From JAAUTS01 sp034440395 (GTDB lineage: Bacteria > Verrucomicrobiota > Verrucomicrobiia > Methylacidiphilales > JAAUTS01): a stretch of 64,000 nt of DNA. This document shows positions 35,062 through 43,911 of this stretch, in pieces; positions within the stretch are counted from its first letter, which is position 1, and every line of letters begins with the position of its first letter. The stretch spans positions 1 to 64,000 of the forward strand of contig JAWXBW010000067.1 of assembly GCA_034440395.1 (NCBI GenBank). The letters run 5' to 3'. Made by a program: the position numbers and the translations under genes. The notes under the pieces were generated by a model that saw nothing but the letters and a program-made list of their open reading frames with translations, was not told the origin of the DNA and made no database searches.

Positions 35062-37347
35062 ATGAACACGAACGAAGAAAAATCTTGCTGCCAAAAACCC
35101 GCTGGGAATTCACCGTCAATTTCAACGGCAAAGTATATCTGTCCCATGTGCCCTGGCGTGGAATCAGAAGAATCAGGTGCCTGCCCAAAATGCGGGATGG
35201 CACTGGAACGGAATCCGCTTTGGAAACCAACTACATCTAAGCAAGTTTACACCTGCCCGATGCATCCCGAGATCAGGCAAGATCATTTAGGGGAATGCCC
35301 TATCTGTGGCATGACGATTGAACTAGAAGCCCCGGCAGCTGACACAGCGGAAGATGATCACGAACTCCGCAATATGCAACGCCGCTTCTGGATCGGTGTC
35401 GCTTTATCTCTCCCATTACTACTCCTCACCATGGGCGAAAAGCTCCCGGGTATCCGAGACATACCCGGCGGAACTTCCAACTGGATTCAGCTATTTTTAA
35501 GTACTCCAGTCGTCCTCTGGGCGGGTTGGCCGTTTTTCGTTCGGGGCTGGAACTCTCTTATACATCGCAGCCTAAATATGTTCACGCTGATCGCATTAGG
35601 AACTGGTGCTGCTTTTCTTTACAGTCTCGTAGCGGTCTTCGCTCCGAATCTTTTCCCTCGTTCCTTCCAACATAATGGAGCAGTGGGAGTCTATTTTGAA
35701 GCGGCAGCGGTAATCATCGTGCTCGTGCTCCTTGGCCAAATGCTAGAACTTAAAGCACGAGCCGGCACCAGTGCTGCAATGAAAGCTTTACTAGGACTAT
35801 CACCTAAAACAGCTCGGCGAGTCAAAGACGGAAACGAAGAGGAAATTCCCCTCGATCTAGTGCAACCCGGCGATCTGCTAAGAGTCAAACCTGGTGAAAA
35901 AATTCCTGTGGATGGAATCGTACAAGAAGGCACTAGCGCCGTGGATGAATCCATGCTCACAGGGGAACCTATGCCTGCGAGTAAAGAAGTTGGCAGCAAA
36001 GTTACCGGAGGCACGGTCAACGGCACGGGCAGCTTCGTCATGCGAGCTGAACGAGTAGGGCATGAAACGATGCTCGCCCAAATCGTCGATATGGTGGCTA
36101 AGGCCCAACGCAGCCGTGCTCCCATTCAACGACTGGCCGATGCCGTCTCTGGCTGGTTCGTGCCCGTGGTCATCGGCATTGCGATGCTCACCTTCGGGGT
36201 CTGGTTTTTCTACGGGCCAGAACCGCGCTTCGTTTATGCCCTTATCAACGCCGTGGCCGTGCTCATCATCGCTTGTCCCTGTGCCCTTGGACTCGCCACG
36301 CCCATGTCCATCATGGTTGGAGTAGGGCGCGGTGCTCAAGCTGGAGTCTTGATCAAAAACGCCGAAGCTTTAGAAAGACTGGAAAAAATCACCACGTTAG
36401 TCGTGGATAAAACAGGGACACTCACTCAGGGCAAACCTGTCGTCACGCATCTGTTCCCTGTGGGTGAAGTGAATGAAGCTAATCTGCTCCAATGGGCAGC
36501 ATCCCTAGAAGCCCAAAGTGAACATCCCTTAGCAGGAGCTATTCTTCAATCAGCCAAGGAAAAAAATCTCCCTCTCATGGCGATGACCGATTTCCAGTCC
36601 ATCACCGGAGGAGGCGTCAGCGGCAGCGTTGAAGGGAAAAATGTATTGATCGGGCAATTGAGTCTATTGGTGGAACGCAAGGTTACAAAGTTGGAAAGTC
36701 TAGAAACGGAAGCCGACCGACTAAGGATGGAGGGAAACACCGTAATCTTTGTGGCCGTGAATGGACAAGCTGCTGGATTGATTGCTCTTGCCGATCCCCT
36801 GAAATCCACCACCGAAGAAGCCATTCGTGCGCTTCACCAACTTGGCCTGAAGGTCATCATGCTAACGGGAGACAATGCCAAAACTGCACAAGTGATCGCC
36901 AACCAGCTCCAGATTGATGAAGTGATTGCTGGGGTCAGCCCTAAGGATAAGCACGAGAAAATAGAATCACTCAAAGCGGCTGGATTGCACGTCGCCATGG
37001 CCGGAGATGGAGTCAATGACGCCCCCGCTCTAGCAGCCGCAGATGTTGGCATCGCCATGGGCACAGGAACGGATGTGGCCATGGAAAGTGCAGGCATCAC
37101 CCTCATCAAAGGCGATTTGCGCGGAATCGTGCAAGCCATCGCCTTGAGCCGAGCTACCATGAGCAACATACGCCAGAACCTCGGCTTCGCCTTTCTCTAC
37201 AACTGCCTCGGCATACCTCTGGCGGCGGGAGTGCTTTACCCAACCTTTGGCCTCCTCCTCAGCCCCATGGTGGCCAGTGCTGCTATGGCCATGAGCAGTG
37301 TTTCCGTCATAGCTAACGCGCTTCGACTAAAGAATTTTAAATTTTAG
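35062..37347 (+). CDS. copA: Copper/silver-type heavy-metal P-type ATPase
   Basis: This 761-residue P1B ATPase has two N-terminal heavy-metal-binding motifs of the YHS/HMBD kind (YICPMCPGVESEESGACPKC near 25-44 and YTCPMHPEI...CPICGM near 62-84) in place of HMA domains, eight predicted membrane helices, ACPCALG (near 402-408) in the translocation helix, DKTGTLT with the phosphorylated Asp near 448, SEHPLA, MLTGDN and GDGVNDAPAL. The CPC motif and HMBD repeats point to export of Cu(I) or Ag(I) from the cytoplasm. The remnant RND-pump tail just upstream suggests a former copper-resistance operon. Confidence 0.9.
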   Translation: MNTNEEKSCCQKPAGNSPSISTAKYICPMCPGVESEESGACPKCGMALERNPLWKPTTSKQVYTCPMHPEIRQDHLGECPICGMTIELEAPAADTAEDDHELRNMQRRFWIGVALSLPLLLLTMGEKLPGIRDIPGGTSNWIQLFLSTPVVLWAGWPFFVRGWNSLIHRSLNMFTLIALGTGAAFLYSLVAVFAPNLFPRSFQHNGAVGVYFEAAAVIIVLVLLGQMLELKARAGTSAAMKALLGLSPKTARRVKDGNEEEIPLDLVQPGDLLRVKPGEKIPVDGIVQEGTSAVDESMLTGEPMPASKEVGSKVTGGTVNGTGSFVMRAERVGHETMLAQIVDMVAKAQRSRAPIQRLADAVSGWFVPVVIGIAMLTFGVWFFYGPEPRFVYALINAVAVLIIACPCALGLATPMSIMVGVGRGAQAGVLIKNAEALERLEKITTLVVDKTGTLTQGKPVVTHLFPVGEVNEANLLQWAASLEAQSEHPLAGAILQSAKEKNLPLMAMTDFQSITGGGVSGSVEGKNVLIGQLSLLVERKVTKLESLETEADRLRMEGNTVIFVAVNGQAAGLIALADPLKSTTEEAIRALHQLGLKVIMLTGDNAKTAQVIANQLQIDEVIAGVSPKDKHEKIESLKAAGLHVAMAGDGVNDAPALAAADVGIAMGTGTDVAMESAGITLIKGDLRGIVQAIALSRATMSNIRQNLGFAFLYNCLGIPLAAGVLYPTFGLLLSPMVASAAMAMSSVSVIANALRLKNFKF

Positions 37348-37458
37348 TAAAATCGTAAAATAGCCTGAGGAATTTTTGGGCAAAACTAATTTGCACCACG
37401 ATGTCAAATATCCATCTTCTCACGCTCCTGATCTATGTGCCAGGCTTCATGCGTCTTC

Positions 37459-38439
37459 TCAAAACCCTCGCACTTGCTCCAACACCTGAAACATTTCTTG
37501 CGCTTGGCTTGATGCTGAAACGTCATCGCATTTCAAACCCATGCGCTTGATAAATTCTTTCTGTGTCTCGTAATGCATCTGCCTCAACCCCTGCTCCGCT
37601 CCCCATTGCATCACTAACGAAAAATTAACATCAAACGTTAAATCTTGTCGTCCCACTCTTCGATATACTTCATCACCTACCAGCCGCATCTGCTTAAAAT
37701 ACGCCCTCAATGTGCCATAACGATGCTGCCGAAAAAGCTCTTCCGAACGGCCGCCATAATCGATCGTTAACATGCTGCCGCCTTGCCATTGTTCTACCCA
37801 TGATCTTAACCAATCACGATACGCCGTCGGAATCTCCAGCCGCTGACCCTCCACTGGTTGTGGGCAGAGTTGTCGTAGTTCCAACGCCTTCGTCTCTGAA
37901 ACCTCCCACCAGGCTTCTTCCATCCCAGTAGTCGATGTCTTTAAGAAAAGCTCCTTCCATATTCCTTGCTGGTAACTGACAACTTGGCAGGGAAAGGCAT
38001 CAACTAACTCGTTAGAATAAATTAAAGCACGCCCCTCGCAGGAAGTCATGGCTTGGCTCATATCGTCATGCCAAAGCACTTTAAATCCTTTTAAATTCAG
38101 CTCTTGCTGAGCACGCAGAACAGGCGAACTTTCTACGGAATGAAATTGAAACGACCTGCGTCCCCACCACCCTAGATTTTGCAGCACTCGTTTCATAAGG
38201 TCTCCCGTGCCACCTCCTACCTCAATCAGATGCACAGGCGAAGCCCACGCCAACTCCTGACGCTGCACCTGCAACCAGCGTGCCAGTGCTCGGCCTAATT
38301 CCGGAAAAATCGTTGCTGATGTGGAAAAATCTCCGCCCCGTCCCACCGTCTGAATACCAGTCCGATAGTAACCCTCCACAGGATCATGCAAAGCTCGCCC
38401 CATAAACTGCTCAAAAGATTCCAGCCCCAGATTAGTCAT
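37459..38439 (-). CDS. MidA/NDUFAF7-like SAM-dependent methyltransferase
   Basis: The protein (about 326 residues from MTNLGLESF; ATG 38448 would add three) belongs to the DUF185/COG1565 family: DPVEGYYRTG at the N-terminus, the SAM-binding HLIEVGGGTGDLMKRVL (near 70-86), SNELVDAFPCQ and LTIDYGGRSEELF. The eukaryotic member methylates an arginine of complex I; the bacterial role is unsettled. No signal peptide. It converges with the P-ATPase gene and has no clear operon partner. Confidence 0.82.
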   Translation of the reverse strand: MTNLGLESFEQFMGRALHDPVEGYYRTGIQTVGRGGDFSTSATIFPELGRALARWLQVQRQELAWASPVHLIEVGGGTGDLMKRVLQNLGWWGRRSFQFHSVESSPVLRAQQELNLKGFKVLWHDDMSQAMTSCEGRALIYSNELVDAFPCQVVSYQQGIWKELFLKTSTTGMEEAWWEVSETKALELRQLCPQPVEGQRLEIPTAYRDWLRSWVEQWQGGSMLTIDYGGRSEELFRQHRYGTLRAYFKQMRLVGDEVYRRVGRQDLTFDVNFSLVMQWGAEQGLRQMHYETQKEFIKRMGLKCDDVSASSQAQEMFQVLEQVRGF

Positions 38440-38482
38440 AAAAAACAATTGAACGATGCAAGGAAAGGCTTAACGTTCAGTC

Positions 38483-38617
38483 ATGAACGAATCAGAAAAT
38501 TCCTTTAAACAAGAGTGTGACAAATTGGAAGCCATCGTCGGGATCACTGCCTCCATAATTGCGGGAACTTGCCTTGGAGCATTCATCATTACGTTCAACT
38601 ATTACTTCACAGGATAG
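38483..38617 (+). CDS. Small single-span membrane protein
   Basis: A 44-codon frame (MNESENSFKQECDKLEAIVG...) with an AGGAAAGG site upstream (about 38461) and one predicted membrane helix (IVGITASIIAGTCLGAFIITF). Its stop overlaps the 3' end of the converging PDZ-protein gene by 11 bases. No family recognised; the RBS and helix make it plausible. Confidence 0.4.
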   Translation: MNESENSFKQECDKLEAIVGITASIIAGTCLGAFIITFNYYFTG

Positions 38618-39473
38618 GCATTTTAGTCACAGGCTCTTTCCGAGCCGGTGTGGGAGTCGGTTTAGCCGATTGGTTTTTAGGTTCCATTTCTGCACTCAAA
38701 TCAGACATCAGATCCCCAGCACTTTTTAACGACCGGCCTGAGCTGAAATCAACTTCAGTGTTTTGCTTTTGTCCTGCGTAAAGAATAGTCATGATAACAG
38801 ACTCCCCCACTTGTTGCTTAGATGTTTTTTCTTTAAAAAATCGATCTCTAAAATCTTCTAGTGATTTAAGGGGAATCCCATTTAATGCTTTGAGCACGCT
38901 TCCAACTAAAACTCCCTTTCTTTCTGCCATAGAACCTTTTCCCACAGCTAAGACCACAACACCGCCATCTTTTTCGGCTAAGAATAATCCTTCAGGAAAT
39001 TCAAATTGCCCAATTCGTCTCTCGCCACCGCTGGGTAAATCATAGGCGAGGTAATAATCCTCGGTAACAGCGCGATGCAAATAAGCCCGGAACTTCATCT
39101 CGTCTGTCATCGAAGGACCTTTTGCTCTATCTTCTACGGCTAGAGTCACAGCTGATTTATTAGGATCTATTTCTCTGTGCTCCACCGCGAAACGCTGAAC
39201 CGCCGCATATTTATCCGTATTAAAATCCATATTCTTACGCTTCTTCACATCTTTATCATCCTGACGTGGCCGTTGAATTAATTTATGGATAGCAGTGCCT
39301 GCGGGTAAAATATCATTTAAATTAAGCAACACTGCGTAAGGCACCACGAGACGCTCCCCCTCCAATTTTACGGGAAAGATCTGACCTAGCGTGGGCTCGA
39401 GCGTGCTTTGAGCAAGGAGCTGCGGAGTTAGTGCTGCGACCAAGACCAAGAGAGCGGCGATGATAGTCTTCAT
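38607..39473 (-). CDS. Secreted PDZ-domain protein
   Basis: This 288-residue protein has a signal peptide (MKTIIAALLVLVAALTPQLLA) and a PDZ-like domain at about 175-250 (FLAEKDGGVVVLAVGKGSMAERKGVLVGSVLKALNGIPL), with a proline/lysine-rich C-terminus. There is no protease domain; a periplasmic adaptor or scaffold role is inferred. The gene is monocistronic and divergent from the tmRNA gene. Confidence 0.65.
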   Translation of the reverse strand: MKTIIAALLVLVAALTPQLLAQSTLEPTLGQIFPVKLEGERLVVPYAVLLNLNDILPAGTAIHKLIQRPRQDDKDVKKRKNMDFNTDKYAAVQRFAVEHREIDPNKSAVTLAVEDRAKGPSMTDEMKFRAYLHRAVTEDYYLAYDLPSGGERRIGQFEFPEGLFLAEKDGGVVVLAVGKGSMAERKGVLVGSVLKALNGIPLKSLEDFRDRFFKEKTSKQQVGESVIMTILYAGQKQNTEVDFSSGRSLKSAGDLMSDLSAEMEPKNQSAKPTPTPARKEPVTKMPIL

Positions 39474-39554
39474 TTAATGTTGTCCTTTTCCTAAAACTAA
39501 CTATGTTTAGAGATTACGCCAACACTAGAAATAGTGCGGCGTAGGATTCCAAAA

Positions 39555-39905
39555 GGGGGCGCTCGGTTTCGACTGTTCGAAACAGTCTCCTGTGGCAAGC
39601 CGAGGACTGAACAGGTTGGCCTCGTTAATCATCCCGTTCAAAACATAATTGCTAACGAAGAATTAGCCCTCGCAGCCTAAAGTGCTGTGACGTCGTTACT
39701 CTGATTCCGGCTACGGGATAACGGCGAAATTAGTCGGACAATGTCTAGGGTGAGTGACCGACCTTAGACAGTGAATCAACGTGGTGGCTGGAAGGACGAT
39801 GCGCGGGGCCGCGCAACCCGGACTTTGAGAACTTAACGGCCCCTAAGCTTGTAGAAACAGTTGTACTTATCGTTCAGGACGCGGGTTCGAGTCCCGCCGC
39901 CTCCA
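39555..39905 (+). ncRNA. ssrA: tmRNA (transfer-messenger RNA)
   Basis: The 5' end GGGGGCG (39555-39561) pairs with CGCCTCC (39898-39904, one G-U), giving the tRNA-like acceptor stem; the T arm is GCGGG-TTCGAGT-CCCGC (39881-39897) and the discriminator A is at 39905. CCA is not encoded. The internal reading frame ends ...NIIANEELALAA followed by TAA (about 39640-39681), the degradation tag; the exact resume codon is uncertain. tmRNA with SmpB rescues stalled ribosomes and tags the partial protein. A terminator follows directly. Confidence 0.95.
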
Positions 39906-39933
39906 CCCTTAGAGCTAAGGTGTGGGTTTTTTT
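39903..39933 (+). terminator. Terminator of ssrA
   Basis: CCACCCTTAG (39903-39912) pairs with CTAAGGTGTGG (39915-39925) with one bulged base, followed by seven T. The stem overlaps the last bases of tmRNA. Confidence 0.8.
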
Positions 39934-40000
39934 GGCTTTTCTTATTATATTACCCAAGCATTCTGGCCACATGCCAACGCCCAGAGAAGAACTTTGAAGC
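39927..40000 (+). repeat. Duplicated leader segment shared with the response regulator gene
   Basis: This stretch aligns without gaps with 55696-55769 (about 80 percent identity by eye): the T-run, TTGGCTTT, TTATTAT, AGCATTCTG and ATGCCAACGC are identical blocks. In the other copy that ATG starts a response-regulator gene; here the frame stops after eight codons. It is a relic of a duplicated gene start downstream of ssrA. Confidence 0.55.
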
Positions 40001-40016
40001 TCCCTTCCCTACGTCT

Positions 40017-40280
40017 ATGAGCTTCCAATCAATCAATGCCTTTATTTTGTCCCATGTTCGAATGTTAGAACTTATCGGTGTTATTATGCGGATATTTAGT
40101 TTTTCGCTAGTGAGCTGGATGGGGCCAGCTAGCCCTTTCCTGTTCGTTTGGATCTTTAATACGGTTGATGCCATTTTGCTTTCTTGGTGCTCTGTCTTAA
40201 AAAAAGACAAAGCCTACACCCTCCTAAACGTCTTTTGGATCATGATTGGAATAGTCGGAATCTACAAAGCAACTGCCTAG
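40017..40280 (+). CDS. Small integral membrane protein
   Basis: From ATG 40017 this is an 87-residue protein with three hydrophobic segments (about 18-35, 40-58, 68-85), starting MSFQSINAFILSH. A longer frame reaches back into tmRNA and is not credible. It resembles small uncharacterised inner-membrane proteins of about this size; no function can be given. It lies between ssrA and the LolA-like gene, on the same strand. Confidence 0.5.
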   Translation: MSFQSINAFILSHVRMLELIGVIMRIFSFSLVSWMGPASPFLFVWIFNTVDAILLSWCSVLKKDKAYTLLNVFWIMIGIVGIYKATA

Positions 40281-40335
40281 CCCTCTGGGAATCAGACCTT
40301 GAATAAAGCAAGAGCTGCGGCACCCTGTAAATAGT

Positions 40336-41088
40336 ATGATAACATCTCCGCCTACTTTTCTATGCGCAACGCTGCGCTTTGTTCTTTTATTAGCACTGAC
40401 ACAAGGTGTTTATGCTAAAGAAGACCCATTCAAACTTGTGCAGGCGGCCGTGCGGCAAGATAAAAAATTACTTGAACGTCGCGCCGCATATGAATGCACG
40501 GCTATTTCAAAACGTGAAAAGTTAAACTCCGCACGCCAAGTAACCAAAACTGAAACACAAAGTACCACCTTAAATGCTGGTCAGTCCCCAGACTACGAGA
40601 CCCGTAAAGCACCTGAGGGGGTCAAAGGGATGGAGGAAGATTTAAGGAAAAGTTCGCAGGAAGAGCCTTTTAATATTTTACAAATTATAGACCACTTTAA
40701 TTATGAACATGCAGGACAGGAAACCATAAACGGAGTAGTTTGTCATAAAATCCGCTTCACCCCAAAGGGAGGTCAACCCTTCAATAATCGTGAGGAGAAA
40801 GTAGCTAATGAAGTGGCAGGCTATTTCTGGGTCTCCGTCAAGGATCAGACCTTAATGAAAAATAAAGGCAGCCTGACTAAACCTGTTTCCGTGGCATGGT
40901 TTTTTGCAACCCTCAAGGAAATGGAGTTTTCCTTTGATACGAAAAAACTTCCCAATGGAGACTTTGCGCCTTCCCGTATTCAATACCGTTTTCGTGTCCA
41001 GATTCCTTTTGGCCAAATCCATGAACAACATACTCGGCTAATGAAGGATTACCGTAAAACATCAAAAAAAATAATTAAAAGTGATTAA
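40336..41088 (+). CDS. Secreted LolA-like protein
   Basis: This 250-residue protein has a signal peptide (LRFVLLLALTQGVYA) and an all-beta body with features reminiscent of the LolA/outer-membrane lipoprotein-sorting superfamily (FNYEHAGQETINGVVCHKIRFTP, GYFWVSVKDQTLMK), which folds as an open beta barrel that carries lipids. Aryl-polyene clusters often include a LolA-like protein, and this one stands 62 bases before the cluster's GT2 gene, so a lipid-carrier role is a reasonable inference. Fold assignment is tentative. Confidence 0.45.
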   Translation: MITSPPTFLCATLRFVLLLALTQGVYAKEDPFKLVQAAVRQDKKLLERRAAYECTAISKREKLNSARQVTKTETQSTTLNAGQSPDYETRKAPEGVKGMEEDLRKSSQEEPFNILQIIDHFNYEHAGQETINGVVCHKIRFTPKGGQPFNNREEKVANEVAGYFWVSVKDQTLMKNKGSLTKPVSVAWFFATLKEMEFSFDTKKLPNGDFAPSRIQYRFRVQIPFGQIHEQHTRLMKDYRKTSKKIIKSD

Positions 41089-41150
41089 TTAAATCATCTT
41101 CTAAAAATAGTTTCTACTGCCCTCATACCGTTTCATGCTTAATCTGTTTT

Positions 41151-41960
41151 ATGCTGGCTGCTCATCCTATTTCTACTGATTCAATCAATCCTTCCGGAAA
41201 TAAACCACGCCACAAAAGTTTGGTTCTACTGCCTAGTTATAATAGCGGAATCCAACTATCAAAAACAATTCACGAAGCTCTCGCAGAGTGGAAGCCAGTC
41301 TGGGTAATAATAGATGCCTCTAATGATGGCAGCACTCAGCCAGCTTTAGAGTTAGCTAAATCTGAGCCTGCGTTAAAGGTGCTAGTTCGCAAAGATAATG
41401 GCGGTAAAGGCTCCGCTGTTTTGTATGGACTACAATTAGCCTTAGCTGAAGGTTTTACTCATGCCCTCGTCATGGATGCTGACGGGCAACACCCATCTGG
41501 ATTTATAAGAAAGTTCATGCAGCTTGCAGAAGCCCAGTCAAATGTGATGGTATTAGGTGCCCCCATTTTTGGGAGTGATGCACCCAAAGCACGAGTCTAT
41601 GGGCGCCACGGCGGCAATATTTTTACGGATATTGAAACGCTTTGGGGCGGAATCCGTGATTCACTTTTTGGATTCCGAGTCTATCCCGTGAAAGCCACCG
41701 TGGAGATTATGGAAAAAATCCAATCGGCTCGACGTTACGATTTCGATACGGAAGTAGTGGTTCGACTTTATTGGCAAGGCTTTAAACCCATTAATGTCCA
41801 AGTGCCTGTGCACTATCCATCGAAGCATGAAGGCGGTATTTCCCACTTTCGTTATTTGTCCGACAATTTATTACTGATCCGAACTCATGCTAAACTCTTA
41901 GTCTTGATGATCCCTAGGATCCCGCAGCTGCTTAAGTGGACTTTATTTCCTCGAAACTAG
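41151..41960 (+). CDS. GT2 glycosyltransferase of aryl-polyene cluster type
   Basis: This 269-residue family-2 glycosyltransferase shows the nucleotide-sugar motifs VVIDASNDGS-like (IIDASNDG, near 48), NGGKGSAVLYGL (near 85), VMDADGQHP (the DxD site, near 108) and GFRVYPVKA (near 180). The segment FTHALVMDADGQHPSGFIRK and IETLWGGIRDSLFGFRVYP closely follow the GT2 enzyme found in aryl-polyene gene clusters. No membrane helix beyond a hydrophobic C-terminal patch. It probably modifies or attaches the polyene head group. It converges with the radical SAM gene, overlapping by 29 bases. Confidence 0.8.
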   Translation: MLAAHPISTDSINPSGNKPRHKSLVLLPSYNSGIQLSKTIHEALAEWKPVWVIIDASNDGSTQPALELAKSEPALKVLVRKDNGGKGSAVLYGLQLALAEGFTHALVMDADGQHPSGFIRKFMQLAEAQSNVMVLGAPIFGSDAPKARVYGRHGGNIFTDIETLWGGIRDSLFGFRVYPVKATVEIMEKIQSARRYDFDTEVVVRLYWQGFKPINVQVPVHYPSKHEGGISHFRYLSDNLLLIRTHAKLLVLMIPRIPQLLKWTLFPRN

Positions 41961-42978
41961 CGAGGCTTGGAACGGCATTTAAACCCGCAGGCTCTGAGAA
42001 AGAACGCAGAACTTCCGTCATGCTTACAATGCTGGGTTCTAGCCCAGCTTTATCAATGGCCGCAATTACTCGTTGCTCGCTCATGATGTAGCGTTCTTTT
42101 TTATAAAGTTGATAATTTTCTCTCCACCCTTCTGGCGTGAGGTTGATCGTCGAGAGATTGGCTCCAGCTTGTAACGCACGGACATAACCATCTGGGTGTA
42201 AAATGCTCATGGCGCTAACCGCAGGAATGATGCGCTCAGGTTTTAGCAAACGCATGGCGGCTACAGCATTTAAGGCAGCTTCTAAGCAACCACTGGGATG
42301 GTCAGACCAGACAGTATCTTGACCCGCTATAAAAGGGCTCACACTATTTCCGCTCAAAGGTAAGGTTTCTAGTAAACGGATGGTTTCCAAAACATGCTCT
42401 TTAGTCTGATGTGGTAAGCCGTGTATGTATCCAGAGGATACCATCCAGCCTTGCGCCACGAGCGTGCGGATGGCATCCAATCTTTTCGCCAAGGTGCCTG
42501 GAGCTAACATCTTTTTATAGTGTGCCTCGTTTCCACTTTCGAGTTTGATGATGTAAAGATCCGCTCCCGCCTCGTATAATTCTTGATAGAGCTTACCATC
42601 TAATGACCCCAAACAAACGCTGATGCCCAGAGAGGTGTTCTCCCTCACTTCACGGATTAAAGGTATGACCACCTCACGCACCACGACAGGATCTTCCCCA
42701 GCTTGAATGTTAATGTCTGTGACGGAAGGAGGCAGGTTTTCAAAAAGGATTTCTCGTAATAAATCCGCCTCCATTCGGTAGCGTTCTAGCGATTCATTAT
42801 CACGCCGCATTCCGCAGTAGCTACAGTTCTGACGGCAATAACTGGAAACCTCAACAACTGCGCGGACAAAGACCTTCTTACCCCATATCTTATTTCTACT
42901 TAAACGCCCTCGTTCGTGCCAGTCTAACTGGCTTGACCCTAGAGAGTCTAGCAAACCCGTTAATTCTTTATCATTCAT
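41932..42978 (-). CDS. HydE/BioB-like radical SAM enzyme
   Basis: This 348-residue protein has the radical SAM cysteine motif CRQNCSYC (Cys near residues 48, 52 and 55) and the BATS-type C-terminal domain, with TDINIQAGEDP resembling the HydE 'QSGEDP' motif. That places it in the biotin synthase/HydE/PylB group rather than with BioB itself, whose motif and length differ. HydF, HydG and hydrogenase genes are absent. It is the last gene of a six-gene operon within the polyene cluster, separated from the upstream membrane gene by four bases, so it may catalyse a radical step in tailoring the product. The substrate is unknown. Confidence 0.8.
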   Translation of the reverse strand: MNDKELTGLLDSLGSSQLDWHERGRLSRNKIWGKKVFVRAVVEVSSYCRQNCSYCGMRRDNESLERYRMEADLLREILFENLPPSVTDINIQAGEDPVVVREVVIPLIREVRENTSLGISVCLGSLDGKLYQELYEAGADLYIIKLESGNEAHYKKMLAPGTLAKRLDAIRTLVAQGWMVSSGYIHGLPHQTKEHVLETIRLLETLPLSGNSVSPFIAGQDTVWSDHPSGCLEAALNAVAAMRLLKPERIIPAVSAMSILHPDGYVRALQAGANLSTINLTPEGWRENYQLYKKERYIMSEQRVIAAIDKAGLEPSIVSMTEVLRSFSEPAGLNAVPSLASFEEIKST

Positions 42979-42982
42979 AGGA

Positions 42983-43330
42983 TCAAGTGGGAAGTTGTCG
43001 ATAAGCTAACAAGCAAATTCCTGCGATGATAAGAAACACTCCAACTACTTCAGGTAGAGAAAAAGCTTGGGGAAATAAAATCCAACACGCTGCCTGAAGT
43101 AGAGCAAACCCCCCGCCTATGGCTAAAGCGAAAGTAAAAGGAGCTGGCCCTTTTTGTAAGGCGAAGGGAAGTAAGACCATGCCGAGGAAACCGACTCCAT
43201 TTGCCAAAGCGAAAACGAGCAAGCCCTTCCCCAGTGGGGATTGTCCCGCGGTTTTTAAAAGCAAGTGGGAGGCCGCCATACAGACGGCATAGCCTAAGGT
43301 AAGTAAGAACCAGAAGAAGGAGTCTTTCAT
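42983..43330 (-). CDS. Four-helix EamA/SMR-like membrane protein
   Basis: This 115-residue protein has four predicted membrane helices and resembles half of an EamA/DMT transporter or an SMR-type protein (ending VGVFLIIAGICLLAYR). It overlaps the preceding gene by four bases (ATGA). Such small flippase-like proteins can translocate lipid-linked sugars (as ArnE/ArnF do); in this cluster a role in moving a glycosylated polyene lipid is inferred. Confidence 0.6.
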   Translation of the reverse strand: MKDSFFWFLLTLGYAVCMAASHLLLKTAGQSPLGKGLLVFALANGVGFLGMVLLPFALQKGPAPFTFALAIGGGFALLQAACWILFPQAFSLPEVVGVFLIIAGICLLAYRQLPT

Positions 43331-43902
43331 TCGATAAGCTCTGATTGAGCCAACTCGGGAGTGTAAAATCTTTTACGATACCAAGGCGGGAACCAATAAG
43401 TCGTCCACCCCACAAGGCCAGTCACCAAGAAAGCGCTCAACGTGACAAACCACAACATTTTAGGTTGATAGAGAGCCCAAGCCTGACCGAGTGCCGCTAA
43501 TAAAAAAGCTGAACCCCAGAGAATCGAAAGTATATAATTCACCCGATAAAAATGAGGATTATCCCACATGGCAGGATCTTTGACCGATTCTCGAGCATAA
43601 GGTAACGTGAAGGGCTGGCGGAGAAGGAGTGTAACTAAGGCCATGATTGCTAGCATAGCGGGCGCAGCTACGGGTTGAATGGAGCTGAGCCAACTCCAAT
43701 GTAAAAGCCCTACGCCTAGAGCTACGGCAGAAAAATAAACGATTAAAACTAGATCCACTGGCTTAAATCCCGTTCCGAGAATCAGGCAACTCAGGGTAAG
43801 CACGAGCAGTGCAACAGGAGCTGCACTTTTATGCCAGCCCAAAAAACTTAAGACCGCATAGCAGAGCCAAGGTAGTAAAGTTTTTAGCAAGGTAGTTTTC
43901 AC
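43327..43902 (-). CDS. Polytopic membrane protein of the polyene cluster
   Basis: This 191-residue protein has about six predicted membrane helices with the conserved-looking loop RQPFTLPYARE...NPHFYRVNYILSILWG. Aryl-polyene clusters often carry an uncharacterised inner-membrane protein (COG4648) of similar size, but a match cannot be claimed by eye. It lies between the methyltransferase (9-base gap) and the SMR-like gene (overlap). Function unknown. Confidence 0.55.
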   Translation of the reverse strand: MKTTLLKTLLPWLCYAVLSFLGWHKSAAPVALLVLTLSCLILGTGFKPVDLVLIVYFSAVALGVGLLHWSWLSSIQPVAAPAMLAIMALVTLLLRQPFTLPYARESVKDPAMWDNPHFYRVNYILSILWGSAFLLAALGQAWALYQPKMLWFVTLSAFLVTGLVGWTTYWFPPWYRKRFYTPELAQSELIE

Positions 43903-43911
43903 AAAAAATGA

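Noticed and set aside
35691..36125. Antisense frame opposite the P-ATPase
   Set aside because: No start signal and no domain; explained by codon bias of copA.
39881..39905. tRNA gene
   Set aside because: The T arm and acceptor are the tRNA-like end of tmRNA; no anticodon arm is present upstream at the right distance.
41932..42978. bioB
   Set aside because: Cysteine motif and QAGEDP segment fit HydE better; it is not linked to the biotin operon.
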